This document shows, one piece after another, positions 1-7,509 of a stretch of DNA of 21,441 bases (the first letter of the stretch is position 1; each line of letters starts with the position of its first letter). The translations under genes were made by a program, and so were the position numbers. This stretch comes from Prevotella sp. (GTDB taxonomy: Bacteria > Bacillota > Clostridia > Oscillospirales > Ruminococcaceae). The DNA lies in NCBI GenBank assembly GCA_023663025.1, contig JAMPIC010000033.1, positions 1 to 21,441 on the forward strand, written 5' to 3'. The notes beneath the pieces were generated by a model. It did not search any database, had not been told where the DNA came from, and was given only the letters and a program-made list of their open reading frames with translations.

Positions 1-6
1 AACCTG

Positions 7-53
7 CCGCCTTTGAAAAGGCGGGCGAAACTTTTAGTCGCGGCTTCGCCGCC
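7..53. repeat. Two short hairpins at the window edge
   Basis: Two adjacent dyads are visible. CCGCCTTT (7-14) pairs with AAAGGCGG (17-24). GCGGC (40-44) pairs with GCCGC (48-52) around a TTC loop. They lie downstream of the minus-strand DUF3795 gene and could help end its transcript, but no good T-run follows on either strand. The rest of 54-130 is A+T rich and I see no gene in it. Confidence 0.4.
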
Positions 54-98
54 AATACACTTTACTCGTTCTGTAAATTACAATTTATAAGATATGTA

Positions 99-111
99 AT
101 GTCATGTTTCC
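99..111. repeat. Direct repeat copy 1 flanking the DUF3795 gene
   Basis: ATGTCATGTTTCC here recurs exactly at 482-494, and in both copies the similarity runs on into an A/T-rich tail (TTAAAATTTT here, GTAAAAATTTT in the second copy). On the minus strand one copy lies just after the stop of the WYL gene and the other just after the stop of the DUF3795 gene. Confidence 0.6.
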
Positions 112-130
112 TTAAAATTTTTGAAAGCTG

Positions 131-424
131 TCACAGCGTCGACCGGACTTCTTCCGCCCACTTTCTGCACTGCTCTATCCTTGCGCCGTGAGGATCGTCC
201 CCATGCTCGGGATCGCAGGAATACTTCGTCAGAAGCTCGCACGGAATATCGGGACATTCCCCGCAGTGAACAAATCCCTTGTTCTGACAGCACACAGCCA
301 CGGGACATTCCCCGTGGAAAGGCTTTCCGTTCGTTTCGATACACCCTCCGCAGCCGCAGCTTTCCTTATAATCGCACCCCGTGCAGTGCAGTCCGCAGCG
401 TGAATCAATGATATTTTTTTCCAT
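131..424 (-). CDS. Cysteine-rich DUF3795-like protein
   Basis: This 97-residue protein has 14 cysteines (residues 10, 14, 17, 23, 25, 28, 40, 45, 46, 54, 57, 62, 70 and 85). The N-terminal pattern CGLHCTGC followed by clustered CxC and CxxC pairs is typical of the DUF3795 family, small cytoplasmic proteins that probably bind zinc or an iron-sulfur cluster; their function is not established. I chose the ATG at 424 because GGAGGT (432-437 on the minus strand) sits 7 bases ahead of it. A GTG at 433 overlaps that ribosome site and is unlikely to be used. The gene follows the WYL regulator on the same strand after an 80-base gap and may be read through from it or have its own promoter in 440-500. 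Copies of a short direct repeat lie just beyond each end of the gene. Confidence 0.8.
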   Translation of the reverse strand: MEKNIIDSRCGLHCTGCDYKESCGCGGCIETNGKPFHGECPVAVCCQNKGFVHCGECPDIPCELLTKYSCDPEHGDDPHGARIEQCRKWAEEVRSTL

Positions 425-467
425 AAAAGGCACCTCCGTTTTTATTTGAAACTATAATATCACACCG

Positions 468-491
468 AACATGACAGCTGTATGTCATGTT
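468..491. repeat. 9-bp inverted repeat beside direct repeat copy 2
   Basis: AACATGACA (468-476) and TGTCATGTT (483-491) are exact inverted repeats around a 6-base centre. The right arm is part of the second direct-repeat copy (482-494). It lies between the WYL gene and the DUF3795 gene, so it could be a transcript hairpin, an operator for the DUF3795 gene or a footprint of an insertion. No T-run follows on the minus strand, so it is a poor terminator. Confidence 0.5.
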
Positions 492-503
492 TCCGTAAAA
501 ATT

Positions 504-1403
504 TTAAGTGTTTTCATAAATTTTCAACGTTCTTTTAAGTTCGTCCAAAAACGTTTGCCGGAACTCTTCGGGGGCGACTATCTCGACCTTGCTTCCGAAG
601 CCGAGAAACCACTGAAACGCGCTTTCCTCGGAGCGAAACCCGAATTCCGCAAGCAGCCTGCCGTCCTCCGAAACGGTAAAGCAGTACGAACCGTATTCGT
701 CCACAAGGCGGAATTTTTCGCTTGCTTCGTACAAAGCCGTAATCATGATTTTGTTCTCTGCCGCGCCCTCGAAGCGGAGCGTGTCCTGCGGGATAACGCG
801 CGGCTCAAAGGTTTCGCCGGTAACGGACAAATCCCACAGCCGCGTGAGCTTATACATTCTGAAGCCGTCTCGTTCGGGACAAAATCCCAAAACATACCAG
901 CTCGACCATTTGAACACCACAAGCGCGGGTTCGATAAGCTTGTCCTCCTCGCCCTTTTCGTAAAAGTAGCGGAATGTCACCCGTCTGCGGCTGTCTATCG
1001 CGTTTTGCAGAAGCTCGATCTTTTCCGAAAGGCTGTCCTTGTGGAACGACGACAGGTCTATCAGCATATTTTCCGAAACGGGGATAACGCCGCCGATTTT
1101 TTCTTTCAGCAGCGCGGCTTTGGAAGTACGCGAAACGCTGTCGATCGATTTCAGTCCCGCGAAAATAAGGGACAGCTCGTTTTCGGTAAAAACGGTCGTG
1201 TCAACGGAAAATCCCTCCGCTATGGATATGCCGCCGCCCGCGCCCTGCTCGGTGACAATGGGTATTCCCGCAATGCAGAGAGCCTCGACGTCGCGGCTTA
1301 TCGTGCGCTTCGACACCTCGAATTTTTCCGCCAGATACGGCGCGGTGACTTTTCCTTTCTGCTGGAGGACGGTTATTATTCCGATAAGACGTTCTATTTT
1401 CAT
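504..1403 (-). CDS. YafY-type transcriptional regulator, HTH plus WYL domain
   Basis: This 299-residue protein has a DeoR/HTH_11-like winged helix at residues 1-60 (helix pair around LAEKFEVSKRTISRDVEAL, followed by a Gly-rich wing GAGGGIS). A WYL-type ligand-sensing domain spans about 135-210, with WSSWYVLGF at 166-174 standing in for the W-Y-L core, and a WCX-like C-terminal domain reaches residue 299. WYL regulators bind nucleic acid or nucleotide ligands and control stress, defence or DNA-damage genes; the target here is unknown. The ATG at 1403 has GAAGGAA about 8 bases upstream. The start is only 17 bases after the stop of the recombinase gene, so the two are probably co-transcribed. 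Length and domain order are normal for the family. Confidence 0.88.
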   Translation of the reverse strand: MKIERLIGIITVLQQKGKVTAPYLAEKFEVSKRTISRDVEALCIAGIPIVTEQGAGGGISIAEGFSVDTTVFTENELSLIFAGLKSIDSVSRTSKAALLKEKIGGVIPVSENMLIDLSSFHKDSLSEKIELLQNAIDSRRRVTFRYFYEKGEEDKLIEPALVVFKWSSWYVLGFCPERDGFRMYKLTRLWDLSVTGETFEPRVIPQDTLRFEGAAENKIMITALYEASEKFRLVDEYGSYCFTVSEDGRLLAEFGFRSEESAFQWFLGFGSKVEIVAPEEFRQTFLDELKRTLKIYENT

Positions 1404-1420
1404 ATAATGTTCCTTCGATG

Positions 1421-2419
1421 TTACTTAGGCTTTTTTCGGTTGCGTATATTCGCCAGCGGGGAAGCGTCCATAGCTTCCTTGACGGATTCGTTGGAAATAT
1501 GAGTGTAGATCTCGGTGGTGGAAATGCTTTTGTGTCCCAAAATTTCTTTCAGTATAAGGGTATCCACGTTGCCGTGCTGATACATAAGGGTGGCGGCGGT
1601 GTGGCGCAGCTTGTGGGTGGAGTAGCCCTGATTGTCCAGATTGCTGTCCCGAAGCGCGTTGTCCACTATCTGCTGAACGCGCCTGTTGGTGATACGCGTT
1701 CCCCGTTTGCTTAAAAAGAGCGCGTCCGGCTCCACGGGAGATTTACCCCTTTCTTTCACATACTGCACTATAGAATCGGCGCAGGCGTCGTTGATGTGGA
1801 TTATCCGTTCCTTGTCGCCCTTTCCCAGCAGGCGCATGGTGCGCTCGTCAAGGTTCACGTCCTGGAGGTTAAGTCCCACAAGCTCGCTCAGACGCATACC
1901 GCAGTTGAGGAAAAGCGTTATTATGCAGTAATCCCTGAAGTAGTAGGGGTCTTCCTTATTCATATTTTCAAGCAGCTTTATGCTGTCGTTGAGGGTGAGG
2001 AACTTCGGCAGATGCTCATGCATTTTCGGATAGTCGATATCCTTCGTCGGATCGTTCGGTATAAGGTTGAGATCGCGGTAAAGGCACTTGTAGAACACTT
2101 TCAGGGAAGCAAGCTTGCGGTGTCTTGTTTTTGCGGTATTTCCCCGGTCGGTGGCGACGTAGCTCAGATAATTGAGTATATCCAGCTTTGAAAAGTCCCG
2201 CACCCATTCCAGCGGGACGTCCGAGATGGTGATGTCCTTCATGGGCGTGCCGGGACGTACATCGCCTTTCGTGATCTTAACGTACCTTAAAAAAATTCTC
2301 AGGTCGATATAGTACGATTCGAGAGTCCTCTCCGCTTTGATCTTTACGACCCGCTGAAAGGTGAAAAATTCGTTCAAATAATGAGGACACTCCTTGGGAT
2401 TGATTTTATTCGACGCCAT
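1421..2419 (-). CDS. Tyrosine recombinase/integrase of the XerC/XerD type
   Basis: This 332-residue protein has an N-terminal SAM-like core-binding domain (about 12-115) and a C-terminal catalytic domain. All expected active-site residues are present: Arg176 (CGMRLSEL), Lys200 (GKGDKER), His269 and Arg272 (THKLRH), His296 (LGHKSIS) and the nucleophile Tyr305 (IYTHIS). These enzymes cut and rejoin DNA through a 3'-phosphotyrosine link, either at chromosome dimer sites or in element integration. The ATG at 2419 is preferred because a GGAGGGT site lies about 5 bases upstream; an in-frame start at 2554 would add a hydrophobic, A/T-rich stretch unlike the family. Length and close packing with a host-type regulator suggest a resident Xer-like protein rather than a phage integrase, but the sequence alone cannot settle that. 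Confidence 0.9.
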   Translation of the reverse strand: MASNKINPKECPHYLNEFFTFQRVVKIKAERTLESYYIDLRIFLRYVKITKGDVRPGTPMKDITISDVPLEWVRDFSKLDILNYLSYVATDRGNTAKTRHRKLASLKVFYKCLYRDLNLIPNDPTKDIDYPKMHEHLPKFLTLNDSIKLLENMNKEDPYYFRDYCIITLFLNCGMRLSELVGLNLQDVNLDERTMRLLGKGDKERIIHINDACADSIVQYVKERGKSPVEPDALFLSKRGTRITNRRVQQIVDNALRDSNLDNQGYSTHKLRHTAATLMYQHGNVDTLILKEILGHKSISTTEIYTHISNESVKEAMDASPLANIRNRKKPK

Positions 2420-2434
2420 AATACCCTCCGATAT

Positions 2435-2467
2435 CCGCATAATGCGGTCAAATCTGTGTACATTATA
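2435..2467 (-). promoter_or_regulatory. Recombinase upstream region: -10 box and palindrome
   Basis: On the minus strand TATAAT occupies 2467-2462, but no convincing -35 is visible at 17 bases. Between this box and the ribosome site lies CCGCATAATGCGG (2435-2447), two exact 6-base arms around a single A. It could be an operator or a small leader hairpin controlling the recombinase-WYL pair; the WYL protein would be an obvious candidate binder. Confidence 0.45.
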
Positions 2468-2578
2468 GTGGGAACGGCACATCCGTCCCCCCAAAAGGTA
2501 AAAAATGAAAAAAATGTATAATATAATTGTAATCCTTAACTTTTTTTTTGTCAAGGTATAGAATTATAAAAAAAAATA

Positions 2579-2587
2579 TGTTATAAT
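2579..2587 (+). promoter_or_regulatory. Extended -10 promoter for the M16-lgt-folD operon
   Basis: TGTTATAAT (2579-2587) matches the extended -10 consensus TGnTATAAT. The -35 position (2559-2564, TAGAAT) is weak, which is usual for extended -10 promoters. It lies 45 bases ahead of the TTG start of the first M16 gene, in an A/T-rich intergenic region shared with the divergent recombinase gene. Confidence 0.6.
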
Positions 2588-2631
2588 AAAAAATATGTTA
2601 CTTGCACATCATTCAAGAGGAGTTGATAAGA

Positions 2632-3897
2632 TTGGCAATAATGTACAATCGTGAAAAGATCGCCGACGGAATACACTACAGCACTATTATTAACAAAAGG
2701 CTGAAAACTAACAGTGTTTCCGTCAATATTCTTACGGAGCTTGCCGAGGAGACAGCCTCGCTGAACGCCGTCATACCCACCGTTCTTGCGGCGACAAACG
2801 CAAATCTGCCCGCCATTACGGCTATGAAAAAAAAGCTGGCGTCGCTTTACGGCGCGTCAATGAACGGGTATTTTTCAAAGTACGGCGACAGCCAGCACCT
2901 TATGCTTTCGGCGGCGTGCATAAACGACCGCTATGCCTTTGACGGCGAAAAAATTACCGAGGAGCTTGCCCGTATCACAGCTGACTGCCTCACCGACCCT
3001 CATACGGAGGGAGAGGCGTTTTACGGAAATGATTTCGCCCTCAAAAAGCAAGAGCTGCTGGACGAGATAGACGCGGAGATAAACGACAAGCGTTCCTACG
3101 CCTTTAAGCGGGCTAATCTAAGCGTTTTCAAGGGCGAGCCTGCCGCAGTGCCTCACAGCGGAAACAGAAAGCTTGCGGAGAAGATAACCGCCGCCGAAGC
3201 CTTTGAACAGTATAAAAAACTGCTTAAAACCGCCCAGATAGAGATATTTTTTGTGGGAGCGGAGCCTAACGACGGCTGCAAGAAGATAATTTCCGAGGCT
3301 TTGTTAAAAATTGACAGGGATTACGCGGGAGACTGCTCGTCGAAAAAATCACCCGCAAAGCCCGAGGTATGCCGAGTTACCGAAGTTCATGACGTCGCCC
3401 AAAGCAAAATGGTTATGGCTTTTAAGTCGGGCTTCGACAATCTGGAGGCAATGAGTGTTATGAACGCGGTTTACGGCTCGACACCCATATCGAAGCTGTT
3501 TATGAACGTCCGCGAAAAGCTCAGCCTTTGCTACTACTGCTCGTCGGGCTGGAACGACAAGGGAGTTATGTACGTTGACAGCGGCATCGAACACGCCAAT
3601 GCGGGTAAAGCCGAGGAGGAAATACTCAATCAGCTTGAGGCTATGAAAAAGGGAGATTTCACCGGCGAAGAGCTTGAAAACGCAAGACGATCGCTGCTGA
3701 ACGGCATAAAAGGCGTAAACGACAGCTCCAATTCGCTGGTGCATTGGTATTTCCGCAGAATGTACAAAAAAGAAATTTACACCCCGGAGGAGTATATGGA
3801 GCGGATAAAAAAGGTCACCAGGGAGGACGTTACCGCCGCCGCGAATTCGCTAAAGCTGGATACCGTCTATGTTCTCACGGGAAAGGAGGCTGAATGA
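2632..3897 (+). CDS. M16 family peptidase homologue without zinc motif (YmfF/YfmF type)
   Basis: This 421-residue M16 (insulinase/processing peptidase) fold protein carries no HxxEH zinc motif in its N-terminal half; the equivalent stretch reads as KKKLASLYGASMNG. The C-terminal half keeps the family pattern FMNVREKLSLCYYCSSG and ELENARRSLLNGI. This fits the inactive partner of M16 pairs. In Bacillus subtilis the homologous ymfF and ymfH genes are linked to the 5-aminopentanol modification of elongation factor P; whether that applies here is inference. The TTG at 2632 is the preferred start because AAGAGGAG (2615-2622) lies 9 bases upstream; the ATG at 2641 would be too far away. Its stop at 3897 is 1 base before the start of the active partner. 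Confidence 0.87.
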   Translation: MAIMYNREKIADGIHYSTIINKRLKTNSVSVNILTELAEETASLNAVIPTVLAATNANLPAITAMKKKLASLYGASMNGYFSKYGDSQHLMLSAACINDRYAFDGEKITEELARITADCLTDPHTEGEAFYGNDFALKKQELLDEIDAEINDKRSYAFKRANLSVFKGEPAAVPHSGNRKLAEKITAAEAFEQYKKLLKTAQIEIFFVGAEPNDGCKKIISEALLKIDRDYAGDCSSKKSPAKPEVCRVTEVHDVAQSKMVMAFKSGFDNLEAMSVMNAVYGSTPISKLFMNVREKLSLCYYCSSGWNDKGVMYVDSGIEHANAGKAEEEILNQLEAMKKGDFTGEELENARRSLLNGIKGVNDSSNSLVHWYFRRMYKKEIYTPEEYMERIKKVTREDVTAAANSLKLDTVYVLTGKEAE

Positions 3898-3898
3898 T

Positions 3899-5191
3899 AT
3901 GGAAAAGAAAATTGTAAAAAACGAACGCACCGGGGAGCAGTACACCTACGTCAAGCACCCAACGGGGCTTGATATTTTCATTTGGAAAATGGAGAACTAC
4001 AGCACGACCTACGCCCTGTTCGGCACGAAGTACGGCTCGATAAACACTAAGTTCAAAACCAAGGACGAGCCCGACTTTATCACCGTCCCCAATGGCATTG
4101 CCCACTATCTTGAGCACAAACTTTTCGAGAACGAGGACTGCGACGTGTTCAGCCTTTACGCAAAAACGGGGGCTTCCGCAAATGCGTATACCTCCTTTGA
4201 CAAGACCTGCTATCTGTTCAGCTGCACGGACAATGTGTACGAATCCCTTGAAATCCTGCTAAGCTTTGTACAGAACCCCTATTTCACCGAGGAAACCGTC
4301 CGCAAGGAACAGGGCATAATCGGTCAGGAAATAAGAATGTACGACGACGACGCTAATTGGCGGGTATTCTTCAATATGCTTCAGGGTATGTACCACAGCC
4401 ACCCCGTAAAAATCGACATTGCGGGCACGGTGGAGAGCATTGCCCAAATCAACGCGGATTTGCTGTACAAGTGCTACCACACGTTCTACAACCTTAACAA
4501 TATGGTTTTGAGCATTGCGGGAAACGTGGACGAGGACAAAGTTCTCGAAATGTGCGACAAGCTGTTGAAGCAGGGCGGCAATCCCGAGCTTGAAACTGCT
4601 TTCGAGGACGAACCGGAAACAGTCCTCAAAAAAGAGGTAGTCCAAAAACTGGAAGTTGCCACGCCCATATTCAATATCGGCTTCAAGGATAAGCCCGAAA
4701 AGGGTATCGACGCTCTGCGGGCGGAAACGGAAATGGATTTCGTACACAACGTGCTGGCGGGCAGCGCCTCGGAGTTTTACAAAAAGCTTTACGATGAGGG
4801 GCTTATCAACTCCACGTTCTCGTATGAGGTTTTCAGAGGGGACGGCTACTTCTGCTCAATTTTCGGGGGAGAATCCCGCAATCCGAGACTTGTCCGCGAC
4901 AGGCTCGTCGAGGAGATAGAGCGGTGCAAAAAAGAGGGTCTTGACGAGGATATGTTCAATACCATCAAGAAATCCTACTACGGCGGGCTTGTGGTGGGGC
5001 TTGACAACGCGGAATCCATTGCCACGAAAATGCTTAACGCGGGTATGGAAAAGCTGTCCGCCTTTGACGCTATCGAAACCGTTGCCTCCGTCACATTTGA
5101 GGACGTTACAAGGCGGCTTCAAAATATGAATACGGAAAACGTTACCCTTTCTGTCATAGAACCCCTTAACGGCAAGGAGGAACAGACTTGA
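3899..5191 (+). CDS. M16 family zinc peptidase (YmfH/YfmH type)
   Basis: This 430-residue active-type M16 metallopeptidase has the inverted zinc motif HYLEH at residues 69-73 (His69, Glu72, His73), and the distal zinc ligand is Glu144 in GQEIRMY, at the usual spacing of about 70 residues. The second half is an inactive M16 repeat, as in the family. It is cytoplasmic, with no signal peptide. The ATG at 3899 has AAAGGAGG overlapping the end of the upstream gene and starts 1 base after its stop, so the two subunits are probably made in equal amounts and act as a heterodimer like other M16 pairs. The substrate is unknown; the homologue in B. subtilis is associated with EF-P modification. Its TGA overlaps the TTG start of lgt. 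Confidence 0.9.
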   Translation: MEKKIVKNERTGEQYTYVKHPTGLDIFIWKMENYSTTYALFGTKYGSINTKFKTKDEPDFITVPNGIAHYLEHKLFENEDCDVFSLYAKTGASANAYTSFDKTCYLFSCTDNVYESLEILLSFVQNPYFTEETVRKEQGIIGQEIRMYDDDANWRVFFNMLQGMYHSHPVKIDIAGTVESIAQINADLLYKCYHTFYNLNNMVLSIAGNVDEDKVLEMCDKLLKQGGNPELETAFEDEPETVLKKEVVQKLEVATPIFNIGFKDKPEKGIDALRAETEMDFVHNVLAGSASEFYKKLYDEGLINSTFSYEVFRGDGYFCSIFGGESRNPRLVRDRLVEEIERCKKEGLDEDMFNTIKKSYYGGLVVGLDNAESIATKMLNAGMEKLSAFDAIETVASVTFEDVTRRLQNMNTENVTLSVIEPLNGKEEQT

Positions 5192-6282
5192 CGAACGCAG
5201 AATGGAACACGGTATCTTTTCCCTCGCTGAATATTGAGTTTCCCGTCTATAACACTGCGTTTACGGTTTTCGGCTTTGAGATAAAGTGGTATGGTCTGGT
5301 AATTACGGCGGGACTTCTTTTGGCGGCGTTCTACTGCTTCAAGAGAATGAAAAAATTCGGCATTGACGACGACAGAGCAATTGACGTGGTAATGGTCGGT
5401 TTTGTGGGCGCGATAATATGCGCGAGACTTTACTACGTTTTTCTGAACTGGGACGAGTACAAAAACAATTTAATGCAGATATTTTCCGTTCACAGCGGCG
5501 GACTTGCCATATACGGCGGACTTATCGGCGCGGTGCTGTTCGGCGCAGCGGCGGCGAAGATACGCAAGGTGCGGCTCATGCCGCTGCTTGACTTGGCGGG
5601 ACTCGGTTTCCTGATAGGTCAGGGCATAGGCAGGTGGGGAAACTTTTTCAACCACGAATGCTTCGGCGGCAACACGTCGCTGCCTTGGGGAATGACAAGT
5701 CCCAAAATACAGGCGCAGCTTAAGGCGAACATGGAGGACATACTGGCGTCAACGGGAGTGACCGTTGACCCGTCTCTGCCCGTTCACCCATGCTTTCTGT
5801 ACGAATCGCTGTGGTGTCTGATCGGATTTCTGATTCTGCATTTTTACTCCAAACGCCGCAAATTCGACGGCGAGGTTTTCTTTATGTACATCGGCTGGTA
5901 CGGTCTGGGACGTTTTTTCATAGAGGGTCTGCGGACGGACAGCCTTATGGTGGGACATCTGCGTATCTCTCAGCTTGTGGCGGGACTGTGCGTGATAGTA
6001 TCGATAGCGGCGGTATTCTTTATGCGGCACAAGATAAAAATGGACGGGGAGTATGTTTTCTACAAGGACACCGAGGAGTCAAAGCGTCTGATAGCCGAGA
6101 CCGAGGAAAAGTACAGGGAATACGACGAGAAAAAAGCCGCCTCCAAAAGCGCGAAAGCGGCAAAAGCGAAGCGGTCCGAAGTCGAATCCGCCGAGGAGCT
6201 TGCTCCCGAGGACAGGCTGACCGACTGCGCTGACGAAGAAGAAAACGAACAGGAGGAAATTTCCGATGGCGAAGATAATTGA
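5188..6282 (+). CDS. lgt: Prolipoprotein diacylglyceryl transferase
   Basis: Lgt moves a diacylglyceryl group from phosphatidylglycerol to the lipobox cysteine of prolipoproteins in the cytoplasmic membrane. The protein has multiple membrane segments, the HSGGLAIYGG motif at residues 102-111 and the Lgt signature GQGIGRWGNFFNHECFGG at about 144-161. The only sensible start is TTG at 5188: AAGGAGG (5174-5180) lies 7 bases upstream, there is no in-frame ATG near the start, and TTGA overlaps the stop of the M16 gene by 4 bases. At 364 residues it is longer than typical Lgt (about 260-290). The extra part is a hydrophilic tail from about residue 290, first Lys/Ala rich and then strongly acidic, which is unusual. 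The last 17 bases overlap folD. Confidence 0.95.
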   Translation: MTNAEWNTVSFPSLNIEFPVYNTAFTVFGFEIKWYGLVITAGLLLAAFYCFKRMKKFGIDDDRAIDVVMVGFVGAIICARLYYVFLNWDEYKNNLMQIFSVHSGGLAIYGGLIGAVLFGAAAAKIRKVRLMPLLDLAGLGFLIGQGIGRWGNFFNHECFGGNTSLPWGMTSPKIQAQLKANMEDILASTGVTVDPSLPVHPCFLYESLWCLIGFLILHFYSKRRKFDGEVFFMYIGWYGLGRFFIEGLRTDSLMVGHLRISQLVAGLCVIVSIAAVFFMRHKIKMDGEYVFYKDTEESKRLIAETEEKYREYDEKKAASKSAKAAKAKRSEVESAEELAPEDRLTDCADEEENEQEEISDGEDN

Positions 6283-7123
6283 CGGTAAAGCCGTTTCCGC
6301 AAAGGTAAAGGAACAAGTCCGCAGGGAAGCGGAGGTACTTAAAGAAAAAGGCGTTGAGATAGGTCTCGCGGTGGTGATTGTGGGGGACAACCCCGCTTCA
6401 CGGGTATACGTAAACAACAAGAAAAAAGCCTGCGCCGAGGTTGGGTTTAACTCCTATGAGTACGCCCTCCCCGAGGAGACGACCGAAGCGGAGCTTCTGG
6501 AGCTGGTGGAAAAACTTAACAATGACGATAAGGTAAACGGCATTTTGGTGCAGCTGCCGCTGCCGAAGCAGATAAACGAGAACGCGGTCATAAACGCCAT
6601 ACGTCCCGAAAAGGACGTGGACGCGTTCCACCCGGAAAATGTGGGACACATTATGATAGGGGATTTCAGTTTCCTGCCCTGCACTCCCGCAGGCGTAATG
6701 GAGCTTATCGCCGAAACGGGCGTGGACGTGTGCGGCAAGAACTGCGTTGTTATCAGCAGGAGCAACATCGTGGGCAAGCCTATGGCAATGCTTCTGCTGC
6801 ACAAAAACGGTACAGTGACGATATGCCATTCCAAAACAAAAAATCTCGGGGAGATATGCTCAAACGCCGATATTCTCGTCGCCGCTGTGGGAAAAGCGGG
6901 CTTTGTAACTCCCGATATGGTAAAGGAGGGCGCGATTGTCATCGACGTGGGAATGAACCGAAACGCGGAAGGCAAGCTCTGCGGCGACGTGGACTATGAG
7001 GCTTGCTTTGATAAGGCGGGGTACATAACTCCAGTCCCCGGCGGCGTGGGTCCAATGACTATCGCTATGCTTATGAGGAATACGCTGACCGCCGCGAAAA
7101 TACGGCACAATATCACAAAGTAA
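6266..7123 (+). CDS. folD: Bifunctional methylenetetrahydrofolate dehydrogenase/cyclohydrolase
   Basis: FolD interconverts 5,10-methylene-, 5,10-methenyl- and 10-formyl-tetrahydrofolate with NADP, supplying one-carbon units for purines and formyl-Met. The 285-residue length is normal. Visible motifs are Tyr48 and Lys52 of the catalytic YxxxK (YVNNK), VQLPLPKQIN, KDVDAFHPENVG, the Rossmann stretch ISRSNIVGKPMA (about 163-174) and the C-terminal PVPGGVGPMT (256-265). The ATG at 6266 lies inside the end of lgt (17-base overlap), with AGGAGG about 9 bases upstream, so translation is probably coupled. It is the last gene of the M16-lgt-folD run; no clear terminator follows before the next promoter at 7138. 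Confidence 0.97.
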   Translation: MAKIIDGKAVSAKVKEQVRREAEVLKEKGVEIGLAVVIVGDNPASRVYVNNKKKACAEVGFNSYEYALPEETTEAELLELVEKLNNDDKVNGILVQLPLPKQINENAVINAIRPEKDVDAFHPENVGHIMIGDFSFLPCTPAGVMELIAETGVDVCGKNCVVISRSNIVGKPMAMLLLHKNGTVTICHSKTKNLGEICSNADILVAAVGKAGFVTPDMVKEGAIVIDVGMNRNAEGKLCGDVDYEACFDKAGYITPVPGGVGPMTIAMLMRNTLTAAKIRHNITK

Positions 7124-7137
7124 ATGCGGCAGTACGC

Positions 7138-7166
7138 TTGACAAGGCGGTAAAACTATGATACAAT
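7138..7166 (+). promoter_or_regulatory. Near-consensus sigma-A promoter for the 57-residue gene
   Basis: TTGACA at 7138-7143 and TACAAT at 7161-7166 are separated by exactly 17 bases. The predicted transcript start is about 7173, 28 bases ahead of the ATG at 7201. Confidence 0.8.
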
Positions 7167-7200
7167 ACAACTATAAAGCAAATTTCGGGAGGTGTATCCA

Positions 7201-7374
7201 ATGGGTGATACCGATAAGCAATTTATCGCGAGGCTTATAGAGGATTATTATTACTATTTAGACTTGCGTAAATCCGCTAAAGATGAGGGTGCGGTTGAAA
7301 CGGTTAAAAAAATTGACAAAAAGCTGAAAATTCTTAAACTGCAATTACAGCCGCTGGAACTTCCCGATGAGTAA
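7201..7374 (+). CDS. Small charged protein of unknown function (57 residues)
   Basis: I do not recognise this protein. It is soluble, with no signal peptide, and looks mostly helical. Four tyrosines in a row (IEDYYYYLDLRK) are followed by a basic helix (VKKIDKKLKILKLQLQPLEL) and an acidic tail. Two amphipathic helices separated by a KDEG turn would fit a helical hairpin, a form shared by small regulators, but no function can be assigned. The ATG at 7201 is chosen because GGGAGGT (7187-7193) lies 7 bases upstream; an upstream in-frame GTG at 7192 overlaps that site. A near-consensus promoter directly ahead argues that it is a real, well-expressed gene. Confidence 0.7.
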   Translation: MGDTDKQFIARLIEDYYYYLDLRKSAKDEGAVETVKKIDKKLKILKLQLQPLELPDE

Positions 7375-7466
7375 TCCGACAGAGATAATGAGCTAACACT
7401 GTGGCAAAGGCAGCGTTATTGCCATGGCAGCCGTTGAAAACGGCATACCGATAAGTAATCCCGCAT

Positions 7467-7505
7467 AACACCCCGCGAATGTGTCAATACTATTCGCGAG
7501 GTGTT
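7467..7505 (+). promoter_or_regulatory. Hairpin enclosing the PBP ribosome site
   Basis: AACACCCCGCGAAT (7467-7480) pairs with ATTCGCGAGGTGTT (7492-7505) over 14 positions with one C-A mismatch and an 11-base loop. The right arm contains GAGGTG (7497-7502), the ribosome site for the TTG start at 7510. As RNA the hairpin would hide the start of the penicillin-binding protein, or with the following U-rich bases act as a partial terminator for the small upstream gene. A weaker GCCGTT/AACGGC hairpin lies at 7430-7444. Confidence 0.65.
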
Positions 7506-7509
7506 TTGT

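Noticed and set aside
471..1502. Plus-strand open frame of 343 codons
   Set aside because: It lies wholly over the WYL regulator on the other strand, has no ribosome site, and its product shows no domain; it is the antisense shadow of a G+C-rich gene.
7424..7468. Fourteen-codon frame (MAAVENGIPISNPA) in the PBP leader, considered as a regulatory leader peptide
   Set aside because: No ribosome site precedes its ATG and there is no run of a single amino acid; too weak to call although it ends at the hairpin edge.
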